DNA from: CAYVTV01 sp964526475
Lineage (GTDB): Bacteria; Bacteroidota; Bacteroidia; Bacteroidales; GCA-2748055
Reading direction: 5' to 3'
Length of the DNA stretch: 43,909 nucleotides
Assembly (NCBI GenBank): GCA_964526475.1
Contig: CAZGKF010000028.1
Coordinates: 1-43,909 of the forward strand
Of the stretch, positions 33,414 through 41,413 are shown piece after piece. Every line of letters starts with the position of its first letter. Positions within the stretch are counted from its first letter, which is position 1. Made by a program: the position numbers and the translations under genes. The notes below the pieces were generated by a model that saw nothing but the letters and a program-made list of their open reading frames with translations, made no database searches and was not told the origin of the DNA.

Positions 33414-35756
33414 CTAAAATCCAATCCTCAGCCTGGCGAAAATATTCCGGCCTGGTTCGTACCTGATAAAACCCCTGTTTGTTGCAAGGTGATTTATGTA
33501 TGCCCTGTCTGTTATATTTTCAATTCCTGCAAAAAAAGTGACATTCATAAATCCTACCTTGCAGGGTACTGAAAAAAGGTTCAGACTGTAATATGCATAT
33601 CCTTTGGTTTCGGTTTCTCCCTCAGCTGTTTTTAACTGATTGGCTGACATATTAACAACCATTTCAGCTCCGAACCATTTTGGATTAGTATATCTGATTC
33701 CTGTCCTGCTGTTCAATGGGGGAATGAGTGGCAGGTTTTTATTGTTTAGTACATCTTTTCCTCTTACAAAAGATACTGATCCAAATAGCACAATGCTATT
33801 GTAAATATTATAATGTGTACTCACATCAAAACCATATAAAGTTGCCTTGTCAACATTGGAATTAATAAGTGCGGAAACAGTTACACTGCTGTCGGGAAAT
33901 GCTGCAAGAGGGAATACTGCTTCACCAGGCAATTCCACAATCATATCCGACATCATATTTATAAATAAATTTGCGGAGAACTGGAATTTATCTTTCCATA
34001 TTTTTGTTCCCAGATCAAAAAAGTAGCCCTGTTCAGGTTTTAGTTCAGGATTGCCAAGCCTAACAGTCGCTCCGAGGTCAATATATTTAAAACGTTCGTC
34101 AAGTGAAGGAGAGCGAAAAGCCCTTGAGGCAGTGAAACTTATATCAGTCGTATTATTGACATTAAACAGTAAACCAATATCAGAACTCCAGGAGATACTG
34201 TTTATATTTCCTTTCATAAAAGTGTTTCGCTGGTTCGGGGGGTTATCGTTACGCACATCATTTACAATCCTGTATATGGGATCCACAACATCTTCATTTC
34301 TGACATGTATCAAATCAAGACGTCCACCGAGGGTGATCTTTAATTTTCCCTGAAGCAAGCTTGCTTCATTCTGAAAGAAGGCACCACCACTCCGGTACCA
34401 GGATTCAGGTATAGGAATTTCTCCTATTATAATATTATTTTCTCCCTGAATAATATTTCTTTCCCTCTCAGTGCGAAGATGTCTTTGCCAAAGGTCTGTA
34501 CCTGCAATCAGGTAATTGTTTTTGCCGGCATTCCAACCTGTTTGCAGATGAATACCATCAGTTATATGATATCCTGAAGGAGTGATTTTTACATTCTGAT
34601 TAGGTCTGAGAATAACATCCCTTAGTATGTACTGATGAAAGTATTTTATTTTCAGCTCATCTAACTTAACCCCAATATTGGAAATATCATACGATATTGC
34701 CATCATTTCGCGCAATTCCCTGGGGTAGGTCGCAGTTGCAGAAGCGGGGAAAGCCTTTCCTCCCGGAATTCCTACATCCCTGGCATAAAACCTCTGGTAA
34801 TTTAGCTGTAATTCGTGATCTGATATTGGTTTAAAACCTATTTTGGCAGATAGATTATTATCTGTAAACTGACTGTTTTCAAGTTCTCCTCCCGGTGTCA
34901 TAGTATTTTCTGCATTCCTTAAGGTCCCTGAAAACCTGGCATACCAGGAAGAATTTCCAAGACCGGCAGTAATATACTCAGAATGCATACTGTTAACTGA
35001 GTGGTATGATCCCGTAATAGATCCTTCGGCATAAAAATCGTCATTATAGCGACCTTTCTTTGTTATAATATTTACTACACCCCCCAGTGCCCCTGTACCG
35101 TAAATTGAAGAAGCAGCTCCTTTAATTACCTCTATACGTTCAATATCATTTACATCAATCAGTGACAATCCTGCTGCCAGATCTGTCGATGTCTCTATGC
35201 GGTTGCCATCAATAAGAGAAATAATCCGATTTTCTGACAATCCTCTTATATTAATACTTGTACCCCATATACCATCTCTGGCTAGCGCAACCCCGGACTC
35301 GGAACTTATTGCATCGGACATGGAGAATGCCGTTGTCCTTTCCAGACTGGCACCTGTCATCACAACCATTGGCAGTGAGATATTCCTGAGCAACAGGTCC
35401 CTCCGGAGAGTACTTACTGTAATTTCACCTACCGGAACAGGAGAGACAGTAAGGCCAAGAGTTATTAAACCAGCAGTGATTAACCTGGCATCAATTTCCG
35501 TTTCAAAAAGCTTATAACCAACATAGGAAATTATTATTTCCGCTTTGTCTCCCGGAAGTTCATTGCAAATTATGATTCCGTCTTTTCCGGTTACTCCTTG
35601 CTGGTGAAGTCCGTTATCAGTATAAATCATTACATGGGCATCCGAAAGGGGTGCATTACTATCTATATCAGTAACCCTGATCTTAAATGAAAAAGTCTGT
35701 GCTGAAAGTGAAAAAGATACGATAATAAGTAATAGGGAGAATTTAATCTGTTTCAT
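33414..35756 (-). CDS. TonB-dependent outer-membrane receptor (CirA/BtuB-like)
   Basis: A 780-residue outer-membrane gated porin. It has a signal peptide (MKQIKFSLLLIIVSFSLSAQ), a carboxypeptidase-regulatory-like beta-sandwich (about 23-110), a plug domain (about 130-235) with INIRGLSENRIISLIDG and ERIEVIKGAASSIYGTGALGG, and a 22-strand barrel ending in an aromatic Phe (IGF), which fits Omp85 recognition. Such size and plug type match siderophore, cobalamin or metal-complex receptors rather than SusC. Its start overlaps the 3' end of the TM1266-type gene by 14 bases, so both are co-expressed. A link to iron/hydrogenase is inference only from that neighbour. Substrate unknown. Confidence 0.9.
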   Translation of the reverse strand: MKQIKFSLLLIIVSFSLSAQTFSFKIRVTDIDSNAPLSDAHVMIYTDNGLHQQGVTGKDGIIICNELPGDKAEIIISYVGYKLFETEIDARLITAGLITLGLTVSPVPVGEITVSTLRRDLLLRNISLPMVVMTGASLERTTAFSMSDAISSESGVALARDGIWGTSINIRGLSENRIISLIDGNRIETSTDLAAGLSLIDVNDIERIEVIKGAASSIYGTGALGGVVNIITKKGRYNDDFYAEGSITGSYHSVNSMHSEYITAGLGNSSWYARFSGTLRNAENTMTPGGELENSQFTDNNLSAKIGFKPISDHELQLNYQRFYARDVGIPGGKAFPASATATYPRELREMMAISYDISNIGVKLDELKIKYFHQYILRDVILRPNQNVKITPSGYHITDGIHLQTGWNAGKNNYLIAGTDLWQRHLRTERERNIIQGENNIIIGEIPIPESWYRSGGAFFQNEASLLQGKLKITLGGRLDLIHVRNEDVVDPIYRIVNDVRNDNPPNQRNTFMKGNINSISWSSDIGLLFNVNNTTDISFTASRAFRSPSLDERFKYIDLGATVRLGNPELKPEQGYFFDLGTKIWKDKFQFSANLFINMMSDMIVELPGEAVFPLAAFPDSSVTVSALINSNVDKATLYGFDVSTHYNIYNSIVLFGSVSFVRGKDVLNNKNLPLIPPLNSRTGIRYTNPKWFGAEMVVNMSANQLKTAEGETETKGYAYYSLNLFSVPCKVGFMNVTFFAGIENITDRAYINHLATNRGFIRYEPGRNIFARLRIGF

Positions 35757-36012
35757 TTGCTTTTGTCCTGTTTTTAATTAAAACCGATTTGATCTCTATA
35801 CCACTCAAACGGCCAATTTTGCCGGTAAGTGCTCCAATCTCATCAGTTGTTCCCTCAAGGACAAGTGAAATAATACTGATATCTCTTTCCCGGACAGGTA
35901 TTCCCTGTCTGCCAATAATAATATGTGCTGAAGCGGAAAGGATCTGATTAATACGAGTGACTGCTTTTTTATCCTCAATTATAATCAGTGCGGTACCTAT
36001 TCTCTTTTCCAT
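35743..36012 (-). CDS. TM1266 family 'iron-only hydrogenase system regulator'
   Basis: An 89-residue ACT/NikR-C-like ferredoxin-fold protein. The pattern RIGTALIIIEDKKAVTRINQ, then IIIGRQGIPVRERDISIISL, then LTGKIGRLSGIEIKSVLIK agrees well with TM1266 proteins, which are annotated as regulators of FeFe-hydrogenase and its maturation genes (hydEFG). No DNA-binding domain is visible, so it may act as a small-molecule or protein-binding subunit. It is the first gene of the minus-strand unit and its 3' end overlaps the receptor gene by 14 bases. Upstream is the scaffold gap, so possible hyd genes beyond it are not visible. Confidence 0.8.
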   Translation of the reverse strand: MEKRIGTALIIIEDKKAVTRINQILSASAHIIIGRQGIPVRERDISIISLVLEGTTDEIGALTGKIGRLSGIEIKSVLIKNRTKANETD

Positions 36013-36093
36013 GAGACAAACCTTTGGATCAGATTAGTATTTTTGAATCCCTGGCAAGGTAAAACCTTAACCTCAGATGTGTTATTTGAATAA

Positions 36094-36101
36094 CAAAGAT
36101 A
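36094..36101 (-). promoter_or_regulatory. -7 element of the TM1266/receptor operon
   Basis: CAAAGATA on the plus strand reads TATCTTTG on the minus strand, matching TAnnTTTG, 82 bases upstream of the ATG at 36012. Its -33 partner would fall inside the N run and cannot be checked. Confidence 0.55.
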
Positions 36102-36102
36102 A

Positions 36103-36202
36103 NNNNNNNNNNNNNNNNNNNNNNNNNNNNNNNNNNNNNNNNNNNNNNNNNNNNNNNNNNNNNNNNNNNNNNNNNNNNNNNNNNNNNNNNNNNNNNNNNN
36201 NN
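36103..36202. other. assembly gap (100 N)
   Basis: Exactly 100 N, the usual placeholder for a scaffold join of unknown length. The two sides are a divergent gene pair, so the missing part is at least the intergenic region. Real distance and any gene inside are unknown. Confidence 0.99.
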
Positions 36203-37135
36203 ATGAAAAAATACAGTATTGGAGCCGACATTGGAGGGAGCCACATTTGCAGTGCCCTTATTGACATGGATAAAAAACGTATCCTGACAGAGAGTTTTTG
36301 TGATCTGAAAGTTGACAACCAGGCATCTGCCGATTCTATCCTGGGAATCTGGACAGAAGCTATTAAGAAAACAGTATCGGCAATAAATATGGATGAACTG
36401 GAAGGTATTGGTTTTGCGATGCCCGGACCATTTGATTATGAAAAAGGTATAGCACTTTTTAGGCGTGTAGCAAAATATGAGAGCTTATATAATCTCAATG
36501 TAGCTGATTATCTGAGGAATTCTTTGGGTTTTAAGGATGATATTCCGGTACGTTTCATGAATGATGCAACCTCATTTGCTGTTGGTGAAGCATGGATAGG
36601 GAAATCTGCCGGTTATAAAAGATCACTTGCAATTACTCTGGGCACAGGTTTTGGTTCAGCTTTTATTGATAATGGAATACCGGTACTTGACGGAGAAAAC
36701 GTGCCTGATCTGGGATGTGTGTACCATCTTCCATATAAGGATGGAATAGCGGACGATCATTTTTCTACGCGAGGATTTATTAAGGAGTATTATAAACTAA
36801 CCGGGAAACCTCTGCCCGGAGTGAAGGAGCTTGCAGAAGAGGCAAAAACAAAACCGGATGTAAAAAAACTGTTCACGGTATTTGGTAATAACCTTGGTGA
36901 GTTTTTGGGACCCTGGCTGAAGAAATTTAAAGCTGATACACTTGTTATCGGCGGGAATATTGCCGGTGCATATAAGCTTTTTGGGGTGCCTCTTGAGCAA
37001 GCTTTAAAAGCTCAGAAAATAGTAATTGATGTGCATCTTTCTGAGCTGAAAGAAAATGCAGCCCTTATAGGGTGTGCTCGACTGCTGGATCAGGTTTTCT
37101 GGGAAAAAGTAAAACCCCTGCTTTCAAAGATGTAA
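36203..37135 (+). CDS. ROK family sugar kinase
   Basis: A 310-residue ROK-fold kinase, predicted to phosphorylate a hexose (glucokinase- or polyphosphate-glucokinase-like) with ATP. Motifs: DIGGSHICSAL at 9-19 (phosphate 1), the FMND motif at 118-121 with catalytic D121, and LGTGFGSAFIDNG at 146-158 (phosphate 2). The ROK zinc motif CxCGxxGCxE is absent; the equivalent stretch reads LGCVYHLPYKDG, so it belongs to zinc-free members. There is no N-terminal HTH, so it is not a NagC-type repressor. The chosen start is the first ATG after the gap and looks right (MKKYSIGADIGG), but an upstream start hidden in the gap cannot be excluded. Confidence 0.85.
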   Translation: MKKYSIGADIGGSHICSALIDMDKKRILTESFCDLKVDNQASADSILGIWTEAIKKTVSAINMDELEGIGFAMPGPFDYEKGIALFRRVAKYESLYNLNVADYLRNSLGFKDDIPVRFMNDATSFAVGEAWIGKSAGYKRSLAITLGTGFGSAFIDNGIPVLDGENVPDLGCVYHLPYKDGIADDHFSTRGFIKEYYKLTGKPLPGVKELAEEAKTKPDVKKLFTVFGNNLGEFLGPWLKKFKADTLVIGGNIAGAYKLFGVPLEQALKAQKIVIDVHLSELKENAALIGCARLLDQVFWEKVKPLLSKM

Positions 37136-37216
37136 TATTCTTTATTCTTTAGCTAATTCTCAGAAATGCTCTTTTAGTCAATATACCTGTTATTGGGAAA
37201 GCATGAGGCATGATTG

Positions 37217-37248
37217 TTTTATAAGTTCAGAAATATTGACTAAATTTG
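37217..37248 (+). promoter_or_regulatory. candidate promoter of the DksA-type gene
   Basis: TAAATTTG (37241-37248) matches TAnnTTTG, with TTTT (37217-37220) at the -33 position, a 20-base spacer. The predicted start is near 37255, about 26 bases before ATG 37281. Confidence 0.5.
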
Positions 37249-37280
37249 CACACTGAACATTTCACAAGCAAAAGTGTTAA

Positions 37281-37613
37281 ATGACAGAAGAGCAAAGAAG
37301 TCTTTTAAAGCAAAAAATTTTATCGGATATACAGAACCTCAGGAAGCGTATTGATGATACCAGGGAGTTTTCAGATCCTGTTTCCCCGGATAATGCTATT
37401 GGGCGGGTTTCAAGAATGGATGCAATCAACAATAAAAGTATTTTTGATTCAAGTCTCCGTAATAATATGGAAAGGCTTACCAAACTTGAGAATGCATTAA
37501 ATGCCATTCATGAAAAAGAATATGGTATATGCCGGAGATGTTATAAGACAATTCCTTTTGAACGGCTGATGTTAAGGCCGGAAATAAGAATGTGTACTTT
37601 TTGTTTGCAATAA
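37281..37613 (+). CDS. TraR/DksA family zinc-finger protein
   Basis: A 110-residue DksA-like protein: N-terminal coiled-coil-like helices (about 1-80, LRKRIDDTREFSDPVSPDNA) and a C4 zinc finger with C84, C87, C105 and C108 (GICRRCYKT ... RMCTFC). DksA proteins insert into the RNA-polymerase secondary channel and work with ppGpp. It is shorter than Escherichia coli DksA (151) but the tip acidic pair is replaced by SDPVSPDN, so its activity may differ. It is followed after 47 bases by an MFS gene. Confidence 0.88.
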   Translation: MTEEQRSLLKQKILSDIQNLRKRIDDTREFSDPVSPDNAIGRVSRMDAINNKSIFDSSLRNNMERLTKLENALNAIHEKEYGICRRCYKTIPFERLMLRPEIRMCTFCLQ

Positions 37614-37660
37614 AGTTTCTGAAAAGGTTTGATTTATAAAAGCTTGATTTTATTTGGAGT

Positions 37661-38905
37661 ATGAAAGATTGGTTCAGGGTGGTGACAGGTAATAAGCGGT
37701 TACTGGCATTTGGTTTCTTATTTAGTTTCTTTTCTTCTTTCGGGCAAACATTTTTCGTTTCCCTTTTCGTACCTTTTTGGGTACAGTCATTCAATATATC
37801 TAATGCTGCATTTGGTTCTCTCTATGCAAGTGTTACGATTATTGCTGCATTTCTGATCTCCTTTTCAGGTAAGTATATTGATAAGATGCCTTTAAGCAAA
37901 TTTGGCTTTATGGTATTCTCCGTATTGATCTTTTCCGTTGTATTCTTATCACAGGTAAGAGGTCTTGTTTCTCTGGCAATAGGCTTGCTTCTTATAAGAT
38001 GGGTTGGCCAGGGTTTAATGTCACATACATCTTCAACAGGGGTAGCAAAATACTTAGAAGCTGATCGTGGAAAAGCATTAAGTATCAGCGCAATGGGACA
38101 TCCTGCAGGTCATCTTCTTCTTCCGCTTATCATGTTACCTCTAATAAGCATTTCCGGGTGGAATCATAGTTTGATAATTATTTCAGTTTTTGCAGTTATT
38201 ATAATGATCCCTGCCTTAATAGCGGTAAAACCCTCAAAAATGTCCAAACCTTTTGAAGATGTTAATGAGAAGATATCTGGTAATGGTAATACGAAGTATC
38301 TTTCAAGTATAAATTTCTGGATTATTGCATTGAATATTTTCTCTATACCATTTATCTGTACTGCCGTTTTTCTTTATCAGTATAGCATTGGAGAGAGTAA
38401 GGGATGGTCTCCTTCCTGGGTAGCATTTTCCTTTTCTTTCTTTGCCATATTCAGTGGTTTAGGCTTAATCTTTTCAGGGAGTCTTACCGACAGGTTTTCC
38501 GGATTATTTCTTTTCCCTTTATACCTGGTGCCTGCCATTGCTGGTGTACTTCTGATAGCTGTTTCCGGCAATAAATTTGTTTTCCCCCTTTTCTATGCGC
38601 TGGTTGGAATCTCATCAGGACTTGGAAGTACAATTAAGACTGCTATGCAGACTGAGGTATATGGAACTTCAAATCTGGGTAAAATACGCAGTTATTTCAG
38701 CACGGTGATGCTGGTAAGTACTGCATTGGGACCACCTGTTTTTGGATATTTCCTAGACAGAAATGTTTCATTCAATACAATAATGATTTTTTGCGGATTA
38801 TTCATAATAATTACTGCTCTCGCAAGTTTTCGTCTTTACACGGATTATTATTTCAGGAGGTTAAGAGTCTATGTGCTTATTCCTTTCAGGTATATCAGTA
38901 AGTAG
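37661..38905 (+). CDS. MFS transporter
   Basis: A 414-residue, twelve-helix major facilitator. Helices start with LLAFGFLFSFFSSFGQTFFV; the loop 2-3 motif reads SGKYIDKMPLS (a GxxxD-R/K-like signature), and WVGQGLMSHTSSTGVAKYLE is near 113-132. A cytoplasmic central loop lies near 190-208. The substrate cannot be told from sequence; it is not clearly a drug, sugar or nucleoside type. It could be coupled to the DksA-type gene upstream (47-base spacing). Confidence 0.85.
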   Translation: MKDWFRVVTGNKRLLAFGFLFSFFSSFGQTFFVSLFVPFWVQSFNISNAAFGSLYASVTIIAAFLISFSGKYIDKMPLSKFGFMVFSVLIFSVVFLSQVRGLVSLAIGLLLIRWVGQGLMSHTSSTGVAKYLEADRGKALSISAMGHPAGHLLLPLIMLPLISISGWNHSLIIISVFAVIIMIPALIAVKPSKMSKPFEDVNEKISGNGNTKYLSSINFWIIALNIFSIPFICTAVFLYQYSIGESKGWSPSWVAFSFSFFAIFSGLGLIFSGSLTDRFSGLFLFPLYLVPAIAGVLLIAVSGNKFVFPLFYALVGISSGLGSTIKTAMQTEVYGTSNLGKIRSYFSTVMLVSTALGPPVFGYFLDRNVSFNTIMIFCGLFIIITALASFRLYTDYYFRRLRVYVLIPFRYISK

Positions 38906-38984
38906 AACCATTATTTAAGTTATTTGCTCATCTGGCGAATAGTTGTGATTATAATCGTATATTGGTTTTCTAAAACCACTCCAA

Positions 38985-39320
38985 ATGAATTTTCATCCAT
39001 CATCAAATGGGGTCGGTCTGGGAATATTCAGTCTTATACTGCTCATTACAGCATTAACTCTGAACTTTGTTTTTTCCGGCTCAATTGTTGCTGCTCTTGT
39101 GGGTTTGCTTTCAGTTATTATGGGAGTAGGTGCCTATATGGAAGAAAAAAGAACAAGAGGGGCAAAAATTTTAATAACTGCAATTCTCCTGTTTGCTATT
39201 CTCGCAACACTCTTTATCATTATTAGAACAGCAACCTGCAAACAGGAAAAAGCAGGGAAGGAAATAAGAGATGAGAGCGTTATTTTAAAAATACAAAGTG
39301 AATATATTGAAAAAGCATAG
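38985..39320 (+). CDS. small membrane protein, function unknown
   Basis: A 111-residue protein with three predicted hydrophobic segments (about 11-29, 32-48, 58-79) and a hydrophilic, charged C-terminal tail with CKQEKAGKE. I do not recognise a characterised family; the fold reminds me of DUF4190-type small membrane proteins. It lies between the MFS gene (79 bases) and mpl (84 bases). Start ATG 38985 is chosen because the first helix begins right after it. Confidence 0.65.
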   Translation: MNFHPSSNGVGLGIFSLILLITALTLNFVFSGSIVAALVGLLSVIMGVGAYMEEKRTRGAKILITAILLFAILATLFIIIRTATCKQEKAGKEIRDESVILKIQSEYIEKA

Positions 39321-39355
39321 TAATCTGTTCATATCGCTGATATTTCGAAGTAGCG

Positions 39356-39363
39356 TACTTTTG
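39356..39363 (+). promoter_or_regulatory. candidate -7 element of mpl
   Basis: TACTTTTG at 39356-39363 fits TAnnTTTG and is 41 bases before the GTG start at 39405. No clear TTTG sits at -33. Confidence 0.4.
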
Positions 39364-39404
39364 TGCAGATTTATTGCTGCCAGGTCTAATAAAGCAAACT
39401 TCAG

Positions 39405-40766
39405 GTGAGAATTCATTTTATTGCCATAGGGGGTAGTGTGATGCATAATCTGGCAATTGCACTTCATAAAAAGGGATATATAATATCGGGATCGGATGAT
39501 GAAATATACGAGCCAGCTAAAAGTCATCTTGAAAAATATGGCATTCTGCCTCCGGAGAAGGGATGGAACCCTGAAAGAATAAGTGCTGATACGGATGCTG
39601 TTATTCTTGGAATGCATGCAAGGGCTGATAACCCTGAACTTCTGAGAGCACAGAAGCTTGGTATTAAAATTTATTCTTTCCCTGAGTATCTCTTTGAACA
39701 GACTAAAAACAAAAAGCGAATCGTTATTGCCGGAAGTCACGGGAAAACGACCATTACTTCTATGGTAATGCATGTGTTAAATGACAAAAGAGTTCATTTC
39801 GATTATATGGTTGGCTCAGGTATTGAGGGATTTGAAACCATGACAGGCCTGAATAACGAAACTTCTCTTGCAGTTTTTGAGGGCGATGAATACCTGTCAT
39901 CAGCTCTGGATAAGAGACCTAAATTTCTTCACTACAAGCCTCATATAGCACTTATAACCGGTATTGCATGGGATCATATGAACGTATTCCCATCGCGGGA
40001 GATATACAGAAAGCAGTTTACACTTTTTACAGAAAGTATTGTTAAAGGAGGGATGCTGATCTATAATCCGGAAGATGCTGAATTGAAAACAGTTGTTAAT
40101 AAGCAAATAAAGGGAATTGAATTAAAACCATATTACGCTCCTCATTATGAATACAGAAATGGGAAAACCTTTTTACAGTATTTGGGTAAAACATATGAAG
40201 CTGGATTCTTCGGAAGGCATAACATGGAGAATGTAGGGGGGGCTATTGAAATTTGCAGGCAGCTGGGCATTTCTGAAGAAGACTTCCTTACAAGTATTGG
40301 TTCTTTCAGGGGAGCGGCCAGGCGGCAGGAGCTTCTTGCGGGAAACAAGGACACTGCTGTTTATCTTGATTTTGCTCATGCACCTTCAAAAGTAAAGGCT
40401 ACTGTTGAGGCATTTCGTGAAAGGTTTCCCGGGAAGAAGTTATTTGCATTTCTTGAACTTCACACCTTTAGTAGTCTTAATGCTGATTTCCTGCCGGGAT
40501 ATAATGGAACTATGAATGCTGCAGATGAAGCAACGGTATTTTATGATCCTGCAGTTATCCGGCACAAAAACCTTCCTTCCCTATCGGTCGGGAAAGTGTC
40601 CGGGGCTTTTGGAAACAGGAATACTAAGGTAATTACCAATATTGATGAAATGGAAAAACACCTTTTACAGGTAGCTTGTAAAAACAGTATTATATTAATA
40701 ATGACATCGGGCAATTTCTCTGGTTTGGATCTCCGGAGAATAGCTGGAAGGATGATTTCAGGATAA
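39405..40766 (+). CDS. mpl: UDP-N-acetylmuramate:L-alanyl-gamma-D-glutamyl-meso-diaminopimelate ligase
   Basis: Murein-tripeptide recycling ligase, 453 residues. The N-terminal Rossmann part is MRIHFIAIGGSVMHNLAIAL, the P-loop GSHGKTT at 110-116, EGDEYLSSALDKRP follows near 152, and DFAHAPSKVKATVEAFRE is near 322. Length and the GGSVMHNLA start separate Mpl from MurC (HFVGIGG..GMS). The start codon is GTG 39405, directly at the family N-terminus. It implies recycling of L-Ala-D-Glu-meso-DAP, which agrees with dapD at 10086. A TACTTTTG box is just upstream. Confidence 0.93.
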   Translation: MRIHFIAIGGSVMHNLAIALHKKGYIISGSDDEIYEPAKSHLEKYGILPPEKGWNPERISADTDAVILGMHARADNPELLRAQKLGIKIYSFPEYLFEQTKNKKRIVIAGSHGKTTITSMVMHVLNDKRVHFDYMVGSGIEGFETMTGLNNETSLAVFEGDEYLSSALDKRPKFLHYKPHIALITGIAWDHMNVFPSREIYRKQFTLFTESIVKGGMLIYNPEDAELKTVVNKQIKGIELKPYYAPHYEYRNGKTFLQYLGKTYEAGFFGRHNMENVGGAIEICRQLGISEEDFLTSIGSFRGAARRQELLAGNKDTAVYLDFAHAPSKVKATVEAFRERFPGKKLFAFLELHTFSSLNADFLPGYNGTMNAADEATVFYDPAVIRHKNLPSLSVGKVSGAFGNRNTKVITNIDEMEKHLLQVACKNSIILIMTSGNFSGLDLRRIAGRMISG

Positions 40767-40780
40767 TTTTCAAAAAGTTT

Positions 40781-40811
40781 TTTGCAGGTTAAAAAACTAA
40801 AATTATCTTTG
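40781..40811 (+). promoter_or_regulatory. promoter of tRNA-Glu
   Basis: TTTG (40781-40784), 19-base spacer, then TATCTTTG (40804-40811): a full Bacteroidetes promoter match, 28 bases before the tRNA. Confidence 0.85.
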
Positions 40812-40838
40812 CATTCCCAAAAGCAAAATAATAATCAT

Positions 40839-40910
40839 GGCCCGTTCGTCTAGTGGTTAGGACGTCAGGTTTTCATCCTGGTAACAGGGGTTCGATTCCC
40901 CTACGGGCTA
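40839..40910 (+). tRNA. tRNA-Glu (anticodon TTC)
   Basis: Cloverleaf: acceptor GGCCCGT with ACGGGCT (40903-40909, G1-T wobble), D-arm TCTAGTGGTTAGGA, anticodon stem TCAGG/CCTGG with loop TTTTCAT (anticodon TTC at 40872-40874), and T-arm AGGGG TTCGATT CCCCT. Discriminator is A40910 and CCA is not encoded. It is expressed from a strong promoter and immediately followed by recombinase remnants. Confidence 0.97.
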
Positions 40911-41077
40911 CAAGATTTCTTCAAAGATTATCCGGATCGTGAAGTGTTAAATTTCGTTTTACCTCTGATCTCCAAACTACCCATATCTATGCGAAAATGC
41001 TTACATCAACCATTGTCAGTGAAATGGAGAAAATGGGAAGGGTAAGAAATGGTGCAAATAAAGATAACTTTATTTAG
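40911..41077 (+). pseudogene. tyrosine recombinase (integrase) remnant, internally deleted and frameshifted
   Basis: Two overlapping fragments in different frames match the order of a Bacteroidetes-type tyrosine recombinase. Frame 1 (40911-40976) reads QDFFKDYPDREVLNFVLPLI, like the pre-catalytic PLIS(N/K) segment. Frame 3 relative to it (40943-41077, stop TAG) reads SDLQTTHIYAKMLTSTIVSE then MEKMGRVRNG, like the C-terminal TTxIYAK catalytic-tyrosine end. The middle (R, H-x-x-R and about 60 residues) is missing, and no start codon is seen. The site is directly at the 3' end of tRNA-Glu, a usual integration target, and the fragment is in the same orientation as the tRNA. It is most likely a decayed integrase. 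A chance resemblance of the first fragment is possible; the second is the firmer. Confidence 0.6.
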
Positions 41078-41143
41078 AAATAAAGAATGTGAATAAGATA
41101 TAAATTATATCTTTGAAGTCAGTTCAAAACTGACAAGTGAACT
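41078..41143. promoter_or_regulatory. promoter box and nested palindromes before the truncated cytochrome gene
   Basis: TATCTTTG (41108-41115) matches TAnnTTTG; no TTTG at -33. Just after, GTCAGTT (41118-41124) CAA AACTGAC (41128-41134) is a perfect 17-base palindrome. AGTTCA (41121-41126) and TGAACT (41138-41143) form a second, overlapping inverted repeat ending next to an ATG at 41144. This could be a repressor operator or a leader hairpin. Confidence 0.5.
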
Positions 41144-41394
41144 ATGAAAAATAAGTTTATATCAAGATAATCAAATGATATTCTCACATATTTTAATGAG
41201 CAGGATAGGCACAGAATTTTCTAAACACTGCCTTACCCCAAATGGACAGTTCCATTGCAAGCAGAGATACCTTGCGTTTCTGGCAGACATTTAATGCGCT
41301 TACCGCCAATTGCATGGCATGCCATGCTTTAGAGAAAGTATCATTTGTTATGGTTAAAACTCCGGTTAACAGACAATCCCCTGTCGGAGAATAA
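41144..41394 (+). pseudogene. small c-type cytochrome-like gene, truncated/deleted
   Basis: ATG 41144 opens a short frame (MKNKFISR, then stop) that looks like the start of a signal peptide. A second frame from 41209 to TAA 41394, without its own convincing start, encodes AQNFLNTALPQMDSSIASRD, then WQTFNALTANCMACHALEKV and FVMVKTPVNRQSPVGE. CMACH is a CxxCH haem c site, and the context (FNxLTxxCxxCH ... FVxVxTP) resembles small periplasmic cytochrome-like proteins known to me from Bacteroidetes. An ATG at 41242 exists but gives only a 50-residue tail. Best reading: one gene whose middle was lost. It is 19 bases upstream of the TSUP start, so it was probably the first gene of that operon. Confidence 0.55.
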
Positions 41395-41413
41395 TAATTC
41401 TGAAAACTGGATT

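Noticed and set aside
41345..41413. Upstream start for the TSUP gene
   Set aside because: The first 23 residues are hydrophilic and overlap the frame of the CxxCH remnant; the hydrophobic family start is ATG 41414.
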